The translations under genes and the position numbers were made by a program. Positions 12,331 through 24,772 of a DNA stretch of 64,000 bases are shown one piece after another. How positions within the stretch are numbered: position 1 is the stretch's first letter; each line of letters opens with the position of its first letter. The stretch is from Tamarix chinensis (lineage: Eukaryota > Streptophyta > Magnoliopsida > Caryophyllales > Tamaricaceae), in assembly GCA_030549775.1 (NCBI GenBank), contig CM060177.1:93806736-93870735 (forward strand), in the 5' to 3' direction. The notes under the pieces are model-generated. The model had not been told where the DNA came from, made no database searches, and was given only the letters and a program-made list of their open reading frames with translations.

Positions 12331-12580
12331 CACCTCTTATTGTGATCTTATGAACTTATGTGAACCTTTTTAATTGTATTGTTACTTTCCTCGGTATGTA
12401 GTGTACTGATCATTTTTTTATAGGTATTTCTCATTCCCACGAACAAATACCCCTTTTGAGCATGTGTAGGTAAATAAGAACCCGTTAGGTGACTACGATG
12501 CTCTAATCGGAGCCGAGTGATTTCGTCTTATGCCTAGGGTTGGGAGTTGGAGAGCTATGTTATCCGGTTATTGTTTTAAA
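12331..12580 (+). repeat. Extra LTR segment at the duplication junction
   Basis: This matches LTR1 at 11226-11475 and its duplicate from 14365. All begin CACCTCTTATTGTGA and share the CTCATTCCCA-type hairpin region and the GGGTTGGGAGTTGGAGAG-type block. It makes a third partial copy and shows the rearrangement was more than one simple tandem duplication. Confidence 0.8.
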
Positions 12581-13010
12581 TCCCATGTTAATTGTTTGAA
12601 TCCTACCATAGTTAGCATGCATTATAGTAGAGTTTGGTTAAGTTGAACCCTTATGGTAATCTAAGGGTTTGTTGTAACTTTCTCAACTTCTTACACTCGT
12701 ATATGGGTGTAAAGATAAATGAAAGAGGTAGCATTTGATTATTCTACAAACCTAAGTGTTGAGTGTCATCCGTTAACCAACTTAGTGTATGGTTTGTTGT
12801 ATCTTCCAAAAATCTTACAATCTTTAGCTTAAAAGTTATTACCTTAAGTGGTGATTGTAAGTATTTGATTTCAAGGGTTACTTGAATATCAAATCCTTTT
12901 TTTTCTATCTCTTTCTCTCTTCTATTTTCTCTTTTTTTTTATAGGTAAACCCGAGTTCCATCATCAACTCTTAGCAAAAACCCAATTTGTTTAGCATTTT
13001 ATGCATCAGA
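12581..13010. other. Unmatched sequence between the two duplicated units
   Basis: I find no counterpart in the LTR or the promoter. It ends with a T/C-rich run and TTTTTATAGGTAAACCCGAG (12934-12953), which resembles a splice acceptor. Origin unknown. Confidence 0.5.
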
Positions 13011-15405
13011 AAGTTGTGTAAATATGACTATGTTGAATACAAAGTGTCTATATATATAATAATGGCCATATATTTCATGATGAGGTATGTGTGGGAGGTT
13101 TAAAAGTCTTTCATACTGGGAATCCTCTAAATCGGGGAAGGGGAAAATAAGCATTTTAGTGGCCTAGAGGTATTTTGGTCAATATGGTTAAAAATTGGCA
13201 TGTTGAGTACCATAGGGTGTAAGTTGAATCAAAATAGGTTAAGGGTATTATATGACATAGTTTGAGTGAAAATGAAGGGTTTATGACTAATAAAGGAGGG
13301 GAAGGGCCTTAAGTGTGAATAGTAAAACCTATGGGTGCAGTCATGATCATATGTGAGAAAAGTGGGGGATTGGAACCAAGAAGTGAATATAAGGTTAATG
13401 ATAGTGTCTTAGGTAGGCATACAACTTTGGGGAGTCATATGAGCTCTAGGGAAGTATTTATGACTAAAATGTGAAATTAAGGTTTTGGGAGGCCCAAATA
13501 GTAACCCTAGGGATATGTTATTATCCCATGTGTAAGACAGGGGAGTTGGACCACACTATTTAATTTAATGGTTAATAACAATACTTTATGCCTGGGTATG
13601 GAAATTGGGAATTAAACGAGTATTAAAGAAGCGACTATGCTAGGTATGGAAAATTAGGGTTTTTGGAGGAAACCTGAATAGTAACCCTAGGAATAGGTTA
13701 TTATCGCATATGTATGATGTGGGTGTTAGACCATGATTCTTGAGTAAGTGTCTCAGAACAACATTTTAATATTAGCTATGGAATATTGGGGCTAGAGGAG
13801 TACTAGAAAAGGGAGTATGCTAGGGTTGTAAAATTAGGGTTTATAAGGGAAACGAGCCTTGTTTTGGGATAGGAGTTGGGATGGTACCTTGCATGAGTAT
13901 CTGTATATGACTGCGTAATGACCTTGAAATAAAATAAAGTACAAATAATATACTAATCACTTACTAGTTTTACCTATCCATTCTACTAGACAAGAATAGT
14001 GATCATGAGCATTTTGCCCTAGAATTGTACTTATGATACCGTTCCACTAATTAAGAATAGTAGGGTCCCTGAACTCAAGTAAAATAAAATATTAAATGGT
14101 CATAACCCTTGAAAAGATACTAATTACTTAAAGTGAAACACCATGTGGATTAGGACCAATTTTACCTTGTTACCGTTCCACAGGTTGAGAATAGTGGCAA
14201 AGAGCGTCTTACCCTGGGATTGTATTTTATTATCGTTCCATCGATTGAGAAACGTAGGATCCCTGAAGTCAACTTAAATAAAATCATGAATAATTATTAT
14301 AATGCTATTATTGTTTGATTTTGAAAGGAATAAATAAATCACTAAAATTATCCTATGTGCATGTCACCTCTTATTGTGAACTTATGAACTTACGTGACCC
14401 TTCTTGATCATATTATTACTTTACTCAGTACATAGTCTACCGATAATTTTTTTTATGGGTGTTGCTCATTTCCATGAGTATAAACCCCTTTTAAGCCTCT
14501 ATAGGTAAATGAGCAGTCATTAGATGACTATGCTGCTTACAATTCTTTGATAGGAGCGGAATAATTTCTTCTTATGTCTGGGGTTGGGAGTCAGAGAGTT
14601 ATGTTATCTAGTTATTGTTTTAATTCGATTTTCAATCTTTTGTCATTTTCCCCAGGAATATTTACTTTATATATTTGGGTTTCTATTTTTTAAGTAGACT
14701 CTAAAACTCTTATATTATGGAGTGTCTGATTTACTTTTGTCTTATAATTAGTATGAGGATGATTCATAAGCCAAACTTATATCAATTACAAAGGTAATAC
14801 CTATTTATGGCTAAATCGCAATTCTTGCTTAAATAAAATTTTTTATAAATTTTAGGGTATTACATTGATATCAATAGTAACAGAAGGTTTTGCCATTAAA
14901 GCAGAATCCTCCACAGATCGTTTAATTTTTTGTGATTGGAATGTGGGGGAGAGAGATAAGGGATCAGATTTACGATACCTGCGTCATTGTTAATTAAGAA
15001 AGAAGAGAAGATTGGATTAAATTAGATAAAATTTAGATATCGATCTATTTTGTTCATGGGACACGTTCAGTTTGTAGCGATTTTTTTTTTATATTTTTTT
15101 TTATAATACAAATGAAATATATCTTACTCTCTCTTTTTAACTTAGATTAAGATTAGTTACATTCACTACTCAATAGGTGAGAAATTTTCTAAAATGGATT
15201 GTATTTATTTTATTTTTTATTTTTTAATATGTTAACATAAAATCTTAAAATAATAATAATAATAAAAGCAGTTATTTTAAATCGATACCTACATATAGGT
15301 AGGGCATTTAAAATCTCCGTTCACCCCCAGATTCGCAAGTGTTCGAAGAGAATATGCTAGCGTAGATTCCATCGTCAGTTGTAGAGGCTCGTAAAGCATC
15401 TTTTT
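13011..15405. repeat. Duplicated segment, downstream copy (LTR part plus genuine promoter block)
   Basis: The LTR part is 13011-14864, ending TTTTAGGGTATTACA, and the promoter part is 14865-15405. It carries the same GAATAGTAACCCTAGG, AGAATAGTAGGGTCCC and CTCATTTCCATGAG blocks as the upstream copy. Confidence 0.9.
15350..15357. promoter_or_regulatory. P1BS motif (GAATATGC), candidate PHR1-type binding site
   Basis: It matches GNATATNC and lies about 90 bp upstream of the TATA box of a phosphate transporter, the usual context for phosphate-starvation induction. A single 8-bp match is weak alone; the context makes it credible. Confidence 0.65.
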
Positions 15406-15445
15406 ACCCCTACTTTTTTTTCTCTCCTTTTATCAAAAGTTTTGC

Positions 15446-15458
15446 GTATAAATATATA
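15446..15458 (+). promoter_or_regulatory. TATA box of the phosphate transporter
   Basis: GTATAAATATATA is followed about 30 bp downstream by a CATCAATCATCACACA leader start typical of plant genes. I place the transcription start near 15480-15490 by spacing only. Confidence 0.75.
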
Positions 15459-15484
15459 TCGTCTCTTCATTTCCCCATCAATCA

Positions 15485-15648
15485 TCACACACAATCGAAC
15501 GCGGAAACACTTTTTTCCTCTTTTTTTTTTCCCCCCCCCCCCCCCCCCCCCTTTTTTCCCTTCCATCGTTTCCGCCTTCGGCAAATCGACGAAAATACCT
15601 GTCGCTTCCTCTGACACAGAAGTCGATACACAGGCCCGAAGCGAAAAG
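15485..15648 (+). other. 5' leader exon 1 of the phosphate transporter, with a C21 homopolymer
   Basis: The leader contains no ATG. At 15521-15557 it holds T10-C21-T6, an unusually long C homopolymer. The exon ends GCGAAAAG before a GT donor at 15649. The start is estimated from the TATA box. Confidence 0.65.
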
Positions 15649-16622
15649 GTTCGTTCCCGTTCGTCTTAACGTTCTCTATCGATTGACTCGTTCCGTCGAT
15701 TCCGATTGCACGATTTCGTCAGTATATAACGCTTTTCGTACGTTTATTATTATTATTATTATTATGAGTAACATATTCGGAGATGTGTCCGAACGTTTGC
15801 CTGTGTTTCTGTGTGACGTCAGTAATTTCCTCCCATCATGAGTTTGGGATCTGACATTTGAATTATGAATCTTAACCGGAGTACAAACCTGCTGCGACTG
15901 CGCTATTATTAATGATTTTGTCTTATAGCGATTAATTATGAAGTGCGGACAAATGGTATCTTTTCTGCTAGGGTTTTTTTTTTAATCTATTTACATCTTG
16001 AATTTTATAATTCGTAATAATCCGATTTTATTTACTTAGAAATCAATGGCCTGCTTTCTGTATGTACAAAAAAATGAAACGAAATATATATAGAAAGAAG
16101 TTTGTTATCGATCTGATTATTCTAGGGGCAAAGTTCTGTTCTTTTTTTTTTCCCAATGATATACTAATACAAATAATTCTGTTAGATCCTGTTTATTTGG
16201 TTGGCGTTCGCCTTTGAAAATGATTTTATATTTACTAGAATTGGTAAACCAAAAAAAAAAAAAAAGCTATGAATTCATATTATCCAAGATTTCTTTCTCC
16301 CTCGTGTCGTAAGTGCAGCAACTTGCGGAGACTTTCACATAATATAAAATGAATAAAATTGAGTGTCAATATCACAGTGCCGATGTTTTCCGTTCATAAT
16401 CGCTGGCTGTCCTTGTTTGTGCTTGTGGGCTCATGATATCCAGAAGCACCCTCTTACTTTCTACGGTTACTTCCTGCTGTCGTTTGACAGTGACATGAAC
16501 TTTCCTCTTTTTGGTGTTTTTTTTTTTTTTTTTCCGTTTCCCGTGTCTTATTATCATCATTGACTTATAATTAAAAAATAGGTTATTTTAGTACCTAACA
16601 ATATGTTCTGTTTGTTGTACAG
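15649..16622 (+). other. Leader intron of the phosphate transporter (974 bp)
   Basis: The donor AAAAG|GTTCGT and acceptor TTTGTTGTACAG|GG enclose T-rich, AT-rich DNA with an (ATT)n tract near 15748-15765. An intron in the 5' leader with an intronless coding region is common in plant PHT1 genes. Exact splice sites need a transcript. Confidence 0.65.
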
Positions 16623-16678
16623 GGTAATCATTAAGTAACTTCAGCGAGGTACCACCCCGAGAGGAAATATTAATTACC

Positions 16679-18295
16679 ATGGCGAAAGACCAGCTACAAG
16701 TACTCAACGCACTCGACGTAGCCAAGACACAATTCTACCATTTCACGGCAATCGTCATAGCCGGTATGGGGTTCTTCACCGACGCATACGACCTCTTCTG
16801 CATATCCCTCGTAACGAAACTACTGGGTCGAATCTACTACCACGTTCCGGGCGCGGAGAAGCCCGGAACCTTACCGCCTGGTGTATCGTCCGCCCTAAAC
16901 GGCGTGGCGCTCATCGGTACACTAGCGGGGCAACTCTTCTTTGGCTGGCTTGGGGACAAGATGGGGCGTAAAAGGGTCTACGGTATGACCCTGATGCTGA
17001 TGTGTCTGTGCTCCGTCGCCTCGGCCCTTTCGTTCGGCAGCAGCCCTAAGGCTGTTATGTCGACGCTTGGTTTCTTCCGGTTCTGGCTCGGTTTTGGGAT
17101 CGGAGGAGACTACCCCCTCTCGGCTACGATCATGTCCGAGTACGCGAATAAGAAGACTCGCGGGGCGTTTATTGCCGCCGTCTTTGCTATGCAAGGCTTT
17201 GGGATCTTAGGCGGCGGTTTCTTTGCCATGATCGTTGCTTCTGCGTTTAATGCCAAGTTCTCGGTTCCGTCTTACGAGGAGGATCCTATAAGGTCTACTC
17301 CGCCTGAATCTGATTATCTTTGGAGGATCATCCTTCTCTTCGGCGCTCTCCCGGCCGCTCTGACTTATTATTGGAGGATGAAGATGCCCGAGACGGCTCG
17401 CTACACCGCTTTGGTTGCTAAGAACGTGAAGCAGGCGAATGCTGATATGTCTAAGGTTTTGCAGGTTGAGATCGAGGACGACAACCCAAAACCAGCCGAG
17501 CCCCAGCAGCAGGTCTTTGGTAAAACCACAGATAATAATAACAACTCATTCGGTTTGTTCACCAAGGAATTTGCCGCCCGTCATGGGCTTCACTTGCTCG
17601 GGACAACCAGCACTTGGTTCCTGCTCGACATTGCGTTCTACAGCCAGAATCTCTTCCAAAAGGATATATTCAGTGCGGTAGGATGGATACCGGAAGCCAA
17701 GTCCATGAATGCCGTCCAAGAGGTCTTCAAGATTGCCCGCGCTCAGACCCTCATTGCCATATGTAGTACGGTCCCAGGGTACTGGTTCACCGTGGCTCTC
17801 ATCGACAGGATTGGGAGGTTCTGGATCCAGATCATGGGTTTCTTCTTCATGACCGTCTTCATGTTCTGCCTAGCTATCCCTTACGACCACTGGAAGCACC
17901 CCGACAACAGGATTGGGTTCGTCGTCATGTACGCCCTCACATTCTTCTTCTCAAACTTCGGGCCCAATGCCACTACCTTCGTTGTACCCGCCGAGATCTT
18001 TCCCGCGAGGCTGAGGTCCACCTGCCATGGCATATCTGCCGCGGCGGGTAAAGCCGGCGCTATCGTCGGTGCTTTTGGTTTCTTGTATCTGGCTCAGAGT
18101 CAGGACCCTAAGAAGACCGATCACGGGTATCCCCCTGGCATCGGCGTTAAGAATTCACTGATTGTGTTGGGTTTCATCAATTTCTCGGGCTTGTTGTTTA
18201 CCTTCTTGGTCCCCGAAGGTAAGGGGAAATCGTTGGAGGAGATCTCGAGGGAGAATGAGGATCAAGGTGGCGGTGATAATGACGCTGCTGTGTGA
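16679..18295 (+). CDS. PHT1: PHT1-family high-affinity inorganic phosphate:proton symporter
   Basis: The 538-residue protein is full length for PHT1 (usually 520-540) and sits in the plasma membrane, taking up phosphate with protons. It belongs to the major facilitator superfamily with twelve expected membrane helices and a central hydrophilic loop (about 240-300) containing an NNNN run. The PHT1 signature [13 protein letters not shown] is at 142-154. Residues matching binding positions known from related transporters are Asp35 and Asp38 (helix 1), Asp144, Gln172, Trp313, Asp317, Tyr321 and Asn430. The C-terminal GKSLEEIS places Ser518 at the conserved regulatory phosphorylation position known in rice and Arabidopsis homologues. 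The start is the only ATG in the leader and lies in a good context (ACCATGG). The coding region has no introns and is GC-richer than its surroundings. Which PHT1 paralogue this is cannot be decided here. Confidence 0.97.
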   Translation: MAKDQLQVLNALDVAKTQFYHFTAIVIAGMGFFTDAYDLFCISLVTKLLGRIYYHVPGAEKPGTLPPGVSSALNGVALIGTLAGQLFFGWLGDKMGRKRVYGMTLMLMCLCSVASALSFGSSPKAVMSTLGFFRFWLGFGIGGDYPLSATIMSEYANKKTRGAFIAAVFAMQGFGILGGGFFAMIVASAFNAKFSVPSYEEDPIRSTPPESDYLWRIILLFGALPAALTYYWRMKMPETARYTALVAKNVKQANADMSKVLQVEIEDDNPKPAEPQQQVFGKTTDNNNNSFGLFTKEFAARHGLHLLGTTSTWFLLDIAFYSQNLFQKDIFSAVGWIPEAKSMNAVQEVFKIARAQTLIAICSTVPGYWFTVALIDRIGRFWIQIMGFFFMTVFMFCLAIPYDHWKHPDNRIGFVVMYALTFFFSNFGPNATTFVVPAEIFPARLRSTCHGISAAAGKAGAIVGAFGFLYLAQSQDPKKTDHGYPPGIGVKNSLIVLGFINFSGLLFTFLVPEGKGKSLEEISRENEDQGGGDNDAAV

Positions 18296-18600
18296 AACTA
18301 ATGCTGCCATCCAACAGAAAGTGTTAGCGCGTGCGGGGCTCGCCCTCCCCTGTTTGTTGTTTTTTTTCCCTCCCCCAGTGTGTGAACTCCATTCGTACCA
18401 AATAGTGTGTTTTTTTTTGCCCGTCCTTCCACCACCTCTTATCAATCAGTAGGAGTGTGTTGCTGGCTGGCTGGCTGGCTGCTGCGTCGTGGTGCCGCAT
18501 TTGCTTCGATGAAGCCCCACTGCCTCACATCCCAGCTTTTGCTTTTATCGAACTTCCGAGCAGTCTGTTTCAATAATAAATGGAAGATCAGGAATCCCTT
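18296..18600 (+). other. 3' untranslated region of the phosphate transporter with poly(A) signal
   Basis: AATAAA occurs at 18575-18580, about 280 bp after the stop, following T-rich and GCTGGCTGGCTGGCTG sequence (18462-18480). The cleavage site is inferred to lie shortly after. Confidence 0.5.
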
Positions 18601-19615
18601 TCACTTTCAAAATCGAGTTCGAAATGTCCAGAGAACCCACCAGAGGTCCGAAAAAAAAATAGATGATAGGCGCAAAGACATCAAAGTCAAGCTTTTGTTT
18701 TTCCTTTTTTTTTAAAAGCATAGTAATAGTTTTTGGGTCCGGTCCTACAAAGACATAACTGTCTTATAAACGTTTAATCTTTATTTCAAATTTAAAAGTG
18801 ATTACTCAATTTATAATTTATTTGAATCTACTTATTTATTAAAAATAATTATCTAAAATTGTTATTTTTAAAAAAATAAGATTAAATTAAAATTTTTAAT
18901 AATAAATAATTATATTAGATAGTTAATTATAATAATTAGTTCTAAATAGGGGCTTTGGAGGATATTATTGAGTTAAATTTTATCTAACATATATTTTTTA
19001 TACTTGTAAAGTATATATCGTAATTTATCTCTGTCTGATAGAATTGACGACCAGGGTTGGATAAATGTATGTATTACCTTTTAAAATTTTATTCCACTTA
19101 CATTTCTAGTGAAATAATAAATAAAAAGAGCATTAGTCACAACAAAACAATCTTCTCCCACCTCAATCACAGTCCATGGAAAAAAGTAGTAAAATGCAGT
19201 CAAAAATTGGTGCCCTCCAATACGGCCATCCATTTACCTAAATCATTGACACAGAAGAAGAAACTAATGTTAAATTATTAAATTATCCCAATTTAATGGA
19301 TCATTAAAAATGATAATAATAATAATAATTAATGTAATTAAGTATAGAATAGTTAAGGGTAAAAAATGAAATTGGCAAAAAAATGATTTAAAATATACAT
19401 TGTAATTATAAAGGATACTTATTTATATATTAAATTAAACTACTTAAAACGATAGAGAGCAGGTACTAAATCTTCTGGAACGACGATATAATAAAATACC
19501 CAACGATATAATAAATTAGGGGGGGGGGCAAAAAGCTGTCTCTATCCACTGCCAAAAGATCCGCCGACAACGCCACGTCAGGGATAATAAGTCGGATTAG
19601 CTAAAGCCACGCGGA
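18601..19615. other. AT-rich intergenic DNA, nothing recognised
   Basis: It holds a G9 run at 19519-19527 and a (TAA)n tract near 19312-19329; no supportable gene. Confidence 0.6.
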
Positions 19616-19925
19616 ATGGAGTATCCACGAACTGGATCCTGCTCGAAACACTCGAACTGTCTGCAATTATATTATATTATATTCGGCCGACTGACAGCCT
19701 TCCGCCGCTCTTATTTCCTCCATCCCCGTTTCCATTTTTCCAATTTAAACGCAAAGACCCGCGGCTTAATCCTTCGCTCTCTGACCTCCGCCGCTGGTTC
19801 CACCTATGACGCTTTCCATTCCTGAAGAGATTATATAAAAGACAGAGGGACGAACGGGGAAAAGAACAGACCAGAAAGTCGATTTTGATGGGAGACGACG
19901 GCACTTCTTCCTCCGTGCGGTTGAA
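19616..19925 (+). promoter_or_regulatory. Possible promoter and first exon of an unidentified gene
   Basis: This stretch is GC-richer than its surroundings, with a TATA box (TTATATAAAA, 19831-19840) followed by a purine-rich leader and an ATG at 19888 opening a short frame MGDDGTSSSVR. A GT follows at 19919. No downstream exon can be assigned with confidence; a copia element occupies the DNA from 20275. Confidence 0.3.
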
Positions 19926-20274
19926 TTTTTTATTTGTTTCTTAGTATTTAATTACATATTTAAGTTAGTAAGGAGATAAGGATAGTAAGTTTAGGTGTAC
20001 GTAATAACTCAAAATATTGATACTTTTATATTCACTTTTGTGTCGTGCAAGCACCACAAACACAATTTTTAAACAGTCCATCGGCTGACTTTTCATCCAA
20101 ACACATGATTTTATTTTCCATGCATATGCACAAGTCAACAATTTCAGTTCCACACTATTTCCCACACGCCACCACGGTCGCCGCATTTTCAACAAGGGAT
20201 CCTTCTGTCGGTATCCATCGAGAGCAATTCAGGAGTTCAGGGTTACAGCCGACAGAATGGTGCGCCATATTATC

Positions 20275-20494
20275 TGTTAGATTGTGCTAATTAGTTAGAG
20301 TGCGCTAATTAGTCAGTTTAACATTGTATTAGTTAGCCAATACATTAGTTAGACAAGTGACAACTGTATTCTAGTATATAAATATACTACACGAGAAGAT
20401 TTTGTATCAGACACACATTTTTTGAATAACAGTCCACTTCTTTTTTCTTCTTCTTCTTGCTTCGCACACTCTGTTTTCTTCTTGCCAATTAATA
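20275..20494 (+). repeat. 5' LTR of copia element 1
   Basis: It matches 24773-24995 with scattered substitutions and short indels; TATATAAATATA near 20377 is a candidate TATA box. Confidence 0.93.
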
Positions 20495-20617
20495 TGGTTT
20501 CAAAGTACGGTTAATTCAGTGTATATTTCTCCACATATCTTCTTCATTTTTGCTGTCTTGTACCACAGCACATCCCTCTCCATATACTTTGTCTTGTACC
20601 ACAACATATTCCATAAT

Positions 20618-23600
20618 ATGAAAAATCTAGATTCTATCCGAGAACCTGAACTTTCCACCATTAATGCACCGCATGAACTTTATATTCATAATTATGATCA
20701 TCTTAATTACAACTTGTCAACACAATTGCTGATGACTGACAATTATCATCAATGGTGCCGATCTTGTGAAGTCTTCCTACGTCCAAAGAGTAAATTGGGA
20801 TTCGTTGCTAGAATATGTTGAAAACCTATAAATCCACAATTAGCAGAGTAATGGGAAAAGTGTGATAAGATGGTTGTTGCATTCTGTAACTCTAGAAATT
20901 GCCAAAAGTATATTGTATTGCAAAACATCGGCAGCAATATGAACAGACCTGAAGCTGTGATTCTCTCCTATTAGTAGTACTCAAATTTATCAAGTACAGA
21001 GAGAATTGAACTTGACATTTCAAGAAAACTTAGTTGCCTCTGACTATTATACCAAGATGAAATCGTTATGGGATGAATACAGCTGCTTAGTTGAGGTATT
21101 CACTTGTCCAAGTTGTGGCTAGGAGAAGGCTCAATGAAGCTAATAGAAAGTCAACAAATCATTCAATTCTTGATGAGATTAAATGATACCTATAGTAATA
21201 TCAAAGGTAATATATTGATGAAGAGTACATTACTTCCAATGAGCAAGGTGTACCACATCATACTGCAAGAAGAGAAGCAATAATCAGTACATAATCCAGC
21301 CAATATTCATTCTGATTCTACAACATTAGCATCCTATAATTGAAGCTCTGGAATTCAACAAAATAAGTCATTTTCCAAAGTTTACAATGGACGGAAACCC
21401 AGGAAGCCTAGGCCATATTTTTGTGAACATTATAAGATCATAGGTCATACAATGGATCGATGTTATAAATTGCATGGCTATCCAGCAGAATTTAAATCGG
21501 ATAATGGTAAAGAGAAAAAGGTAGCAGCCATGTTAAGTGTAGAAAATGACAATACTCCAATGCCAATGTTTACACATGAACAATATTAACAGCTGTTGAA
21601 TATGATCAATCAACATCAAATCAATTCTAATGAGAACATGGGTTCATCTTTCTTTTTTGCAGGTAATGCTTCTTTCCTTTCATCTAGCAGTCAATCTTAC
21701 TGGATTCTTAATAGTGGTGCCACTGATCACATCTCTCCTAACCTGTCATGTTTCGATTCTTTTACCATTCCACCCACAAAATTATACATCACAATACCTA
21801 ATGGTAGTTGAGCACTCTTTGTCATATAGGAACAGTTAAACTATTTTCCAACATGACCCTTCAAAATGTATTTCATGTCCCATCTTTCCACTTTAACCTG
21901 TTATCTGTTCATAAACTATCCACATAATTATCTACTAATCTTGTTTTCACTTCATCTCATTGCTTGATTCAAGACACTTCAACGAAGAAGTCCCTGGTCA
22001 TTGGTAAAGAAAATGGAGGATTGTATCTTATTCAACATCAAGCTGCTTCGATTTTCCCAAACCCAAATGATGTCACTTGTATGCCCGAACATTCTATGGC
22101 TAATGATACGTACACTAGTACATCTCTTGTAGCTACTCATTCTGTTTTCAATAACGAACAATTATGACATTGTCGTATGGGTCATTTACTATTTCCCTTA
22201 TTATAATTTGTTGATCCTGATATACATGCTGGTCATTCACACATTTGTCAAATATTTCATCAAGAAAAATTACACGGGTATTCTTTCCCTCACAGTTCAA
22301 ACAATACCTCATCCTTTTTCGATTTAATTCATGTAGATATTTGGGGTCCTTACAAACATCCTACCTATAATGGATATAGGTACTTTCTTAGTATTGTTGA
22401 TGATTTCAGCAGGGCCACTCTGGTCCATTTACTCACTCACAAATGTGCAGCCTTTTCTATCATTAAATCCTTCATTACTCATGTTAAACAATAATTTAAT
22501 GTTACTGTGAAAATTATTAGATCTGATAATGGATAGGAATTCTGTGATAAAATTGCTGATTCTTACTATGAATCCATGGTAATTATTCATCAAAAAACCT
22601 GTGTCAATACTCCTCAGCAGAATGGAGTAGTAGAAAGAAAGCATCAACACCTTCTTGAAGTCACCCAAGCATTGACATTACAAGCCAAACTTCTTATCAA
22701 ATATTGCAAAGAAGCGTTACTTACTGTAACTTACTTGATGAACAGATTCCCTTTACCATATCTTAAACATAAATCATCATACGAATTACTTTATAGCACA
22801 AAACCAACATATACACTTCTTAAGAGTTTTGGTTGCTTATGTTTTCTTTCCACTCCATTAGCTCACAGAAGTAAACTTCATCCTAGAGCTAAACCATGCA
22901 TATTCTTAGGGTATCCCTATGGTAAGAAGGCATATAAAGTCCTAGATCTGAAATCTAAACAAATTTTCTCCACAAGAAATGTTGTGTTCCATGAGCAATA
23001 TTACCCATTCCATCATTTATCTACAGCTGATCAACAACCATTATCAATTATATTTAATGATCCCTCTCACTCCATCTTCACCTACACCAGTTCTTAAGTC
23101 TCTTTGTTCTCATCAACCTCCAGCTCATTTTAAAGACTACATATGCTCCTTTCCATAAGGGTCTTATGCAACTGTAAATTTCTCATCATCATTTTCCTTT
23201 ATCTCTCAATCTTCACAATACTATGAACCTAAATGTTAATCAAAAGCATCTACAGATTCCAACTAGATTACTGCTATGAATAGAGAAGTAATTGCCTTAT
23301 AGGAAAACAAAACATGGGATGTTATGGATCTTCCACTGAACAAGAAACCTATCGGGTGTAAATGGGTCTATAAAGTCAAACTTAAAACTGATGGTACTCT
23401 TGAAAGGTATAAAGATCGCCTTGTTGCCAAAGGGTTCACGCAAAAGGCTGAAGAAGATTATAAAGAAACCTTTTCTCCAGTTGTCAAAATGGTCACAGTT
23501 CGATGCCTAATAGCATTAGCTGCATCCAAACACTGGAAGTTGTTCCAACTTGATGTAAATAATGTATTTCTTCATGGTGATCTTCATGAGGAAGTTTATA

Positions 23601-24671
23601 TGACTATGCCCAAAGGTATTCCTAACCCATGTCAAAAGGTGTGTAGACTATGAAAATCCTTATATGGTCTCAAACAAGCATCTCGGCAATGGTTTACCAA
23701 ATTGAATGCTACGCTAACAAATGATGGTTATATACAGACCAAGAGTGATTATTCTCTGTTTGTTAAGAAGAATGGCAGGGAAATCACCATCATTGCAATT
23801 TATGTTGATGAAATCCTGGTCACAGGTTCCAATCTCACTAAAATTAATCATTTGAAGGCCTATCTACAATCTAATTTCAGTATCAAAGATTTGGACATTC
23901 TGCATTACTTTCTAGGTCTTGAAGCAACCCATCTGCCATAAGGTATTGCTCTTACTCAATCCAAATTCACTCAAGATTTATTATCAAAAGCTAATTTAGG
24001 TGACAGTCCAGCCACCTACACACCTCTTCCCTTGAATCACAAATTATTACCAAATGAAGGTGATATTTTTCTCAACCATAGTCTTTATAGAAGTCTAGTA
24101 GATAAGTCACCTAACTCATACTAGACTAGATCTGGCATATGCTGTATAAAATTTGAGCCAATTCATGCATAATCCACAAATTCCACACTTCAAAGCTCTA
24201 TGTCACATTCTACAATACCTTAAAGGTACCCACAAGCATGGAATTCTTCTAAAAATATTCGACCAACTTACGTTACATGCCTATACAGATTTAGATTAGG
24301 CATCCAGCCCTATCTCAAGACGATTAGTTTTTGAAATTTTGGTTCTATTGGGACAATCTCCTATTAGTTGGAAATCAAAGAAACTAGGCATTGTATCTCG
24401 CTCTTCATCAGAAGTTGAATATAGAGCAATGTCCCAAGCAGCTACTGAGATCACATGGTTGATTCATCTTCTAACAGAAATGGGCATTACATCTTTGAAA
24501 TCTATTACTCTATACTGTGATAATCAATCAACCATGCATATTGCTCACAATCCAGTTTTCCATGAAAGAACAAAACACATTGAAGTAGATTGTTGCTTCA
24601 CTAGGGAGAAAGTTATGGATAGTCTCTTACGGTTTGCATATCTTTCTAGTCATTCAGAAATTGGCTGATGT
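20618..24671 (+). pseudogene. Copia element 1 gag-pol, multiply broken
   Basis: Gag starts near 20618, with a degraded zinc knuckle near 21410-21480 (the second Cys reads Tyr, CEHYKIIGHTMDRC). The protease motif reads LNSGATDH, so the catalytic Asp is Asn (21710-21712). Integrase follows (VDIWGPYKH near 22330, TPQQNGVVERKHQ at about 22610), then reverse transcriptase ([20 protein letters not shown] near 23355, [14 protein letters not shown]) and RNase H (about 24250-24668). The polymerase box reads YVDE instead of YVDD (23801-23812). Many in-frame stops and several frame changes occur. It cannot be autonomous. Confidence 0.93.
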
Positions 24672-24772
24672 ATTCACATATATTCTACTTTACTAACAAT
24701 ACAAAAAACTAATAAACAAGCTTGGCATGTACTATGCTTAGTTGGGAATCCATGCCAAGCTTGAGGGTGGTG

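Larger units (their letters stand above)
14865..15460 (+). promoter_or_regulatory. Promoter of the PHT1 phosphate transporter
   Basis: This is the interval between the LTR end (14864) and the leader. It contains the P1BS motif and the TATA box, listed separately. A duplicated LTR end directly abuts it, so native promoter sequence without transposon DNA is limited to about 600 bp. Confidence 0.7.

Noticed and set aside
16922..17194. Minus-strand frame inside the phosphate transporter
   Set aside because: It is a shadow of the GC-rich coding sequence on the plus strand.
20122..20129. GCATATGC, a perfect P1BS match
   Set aside because: It lies 1.8 kb downstream of the transporter's stop with no credible phosphate gene next to it; an 8-bp degenerate motif is expected by chance.
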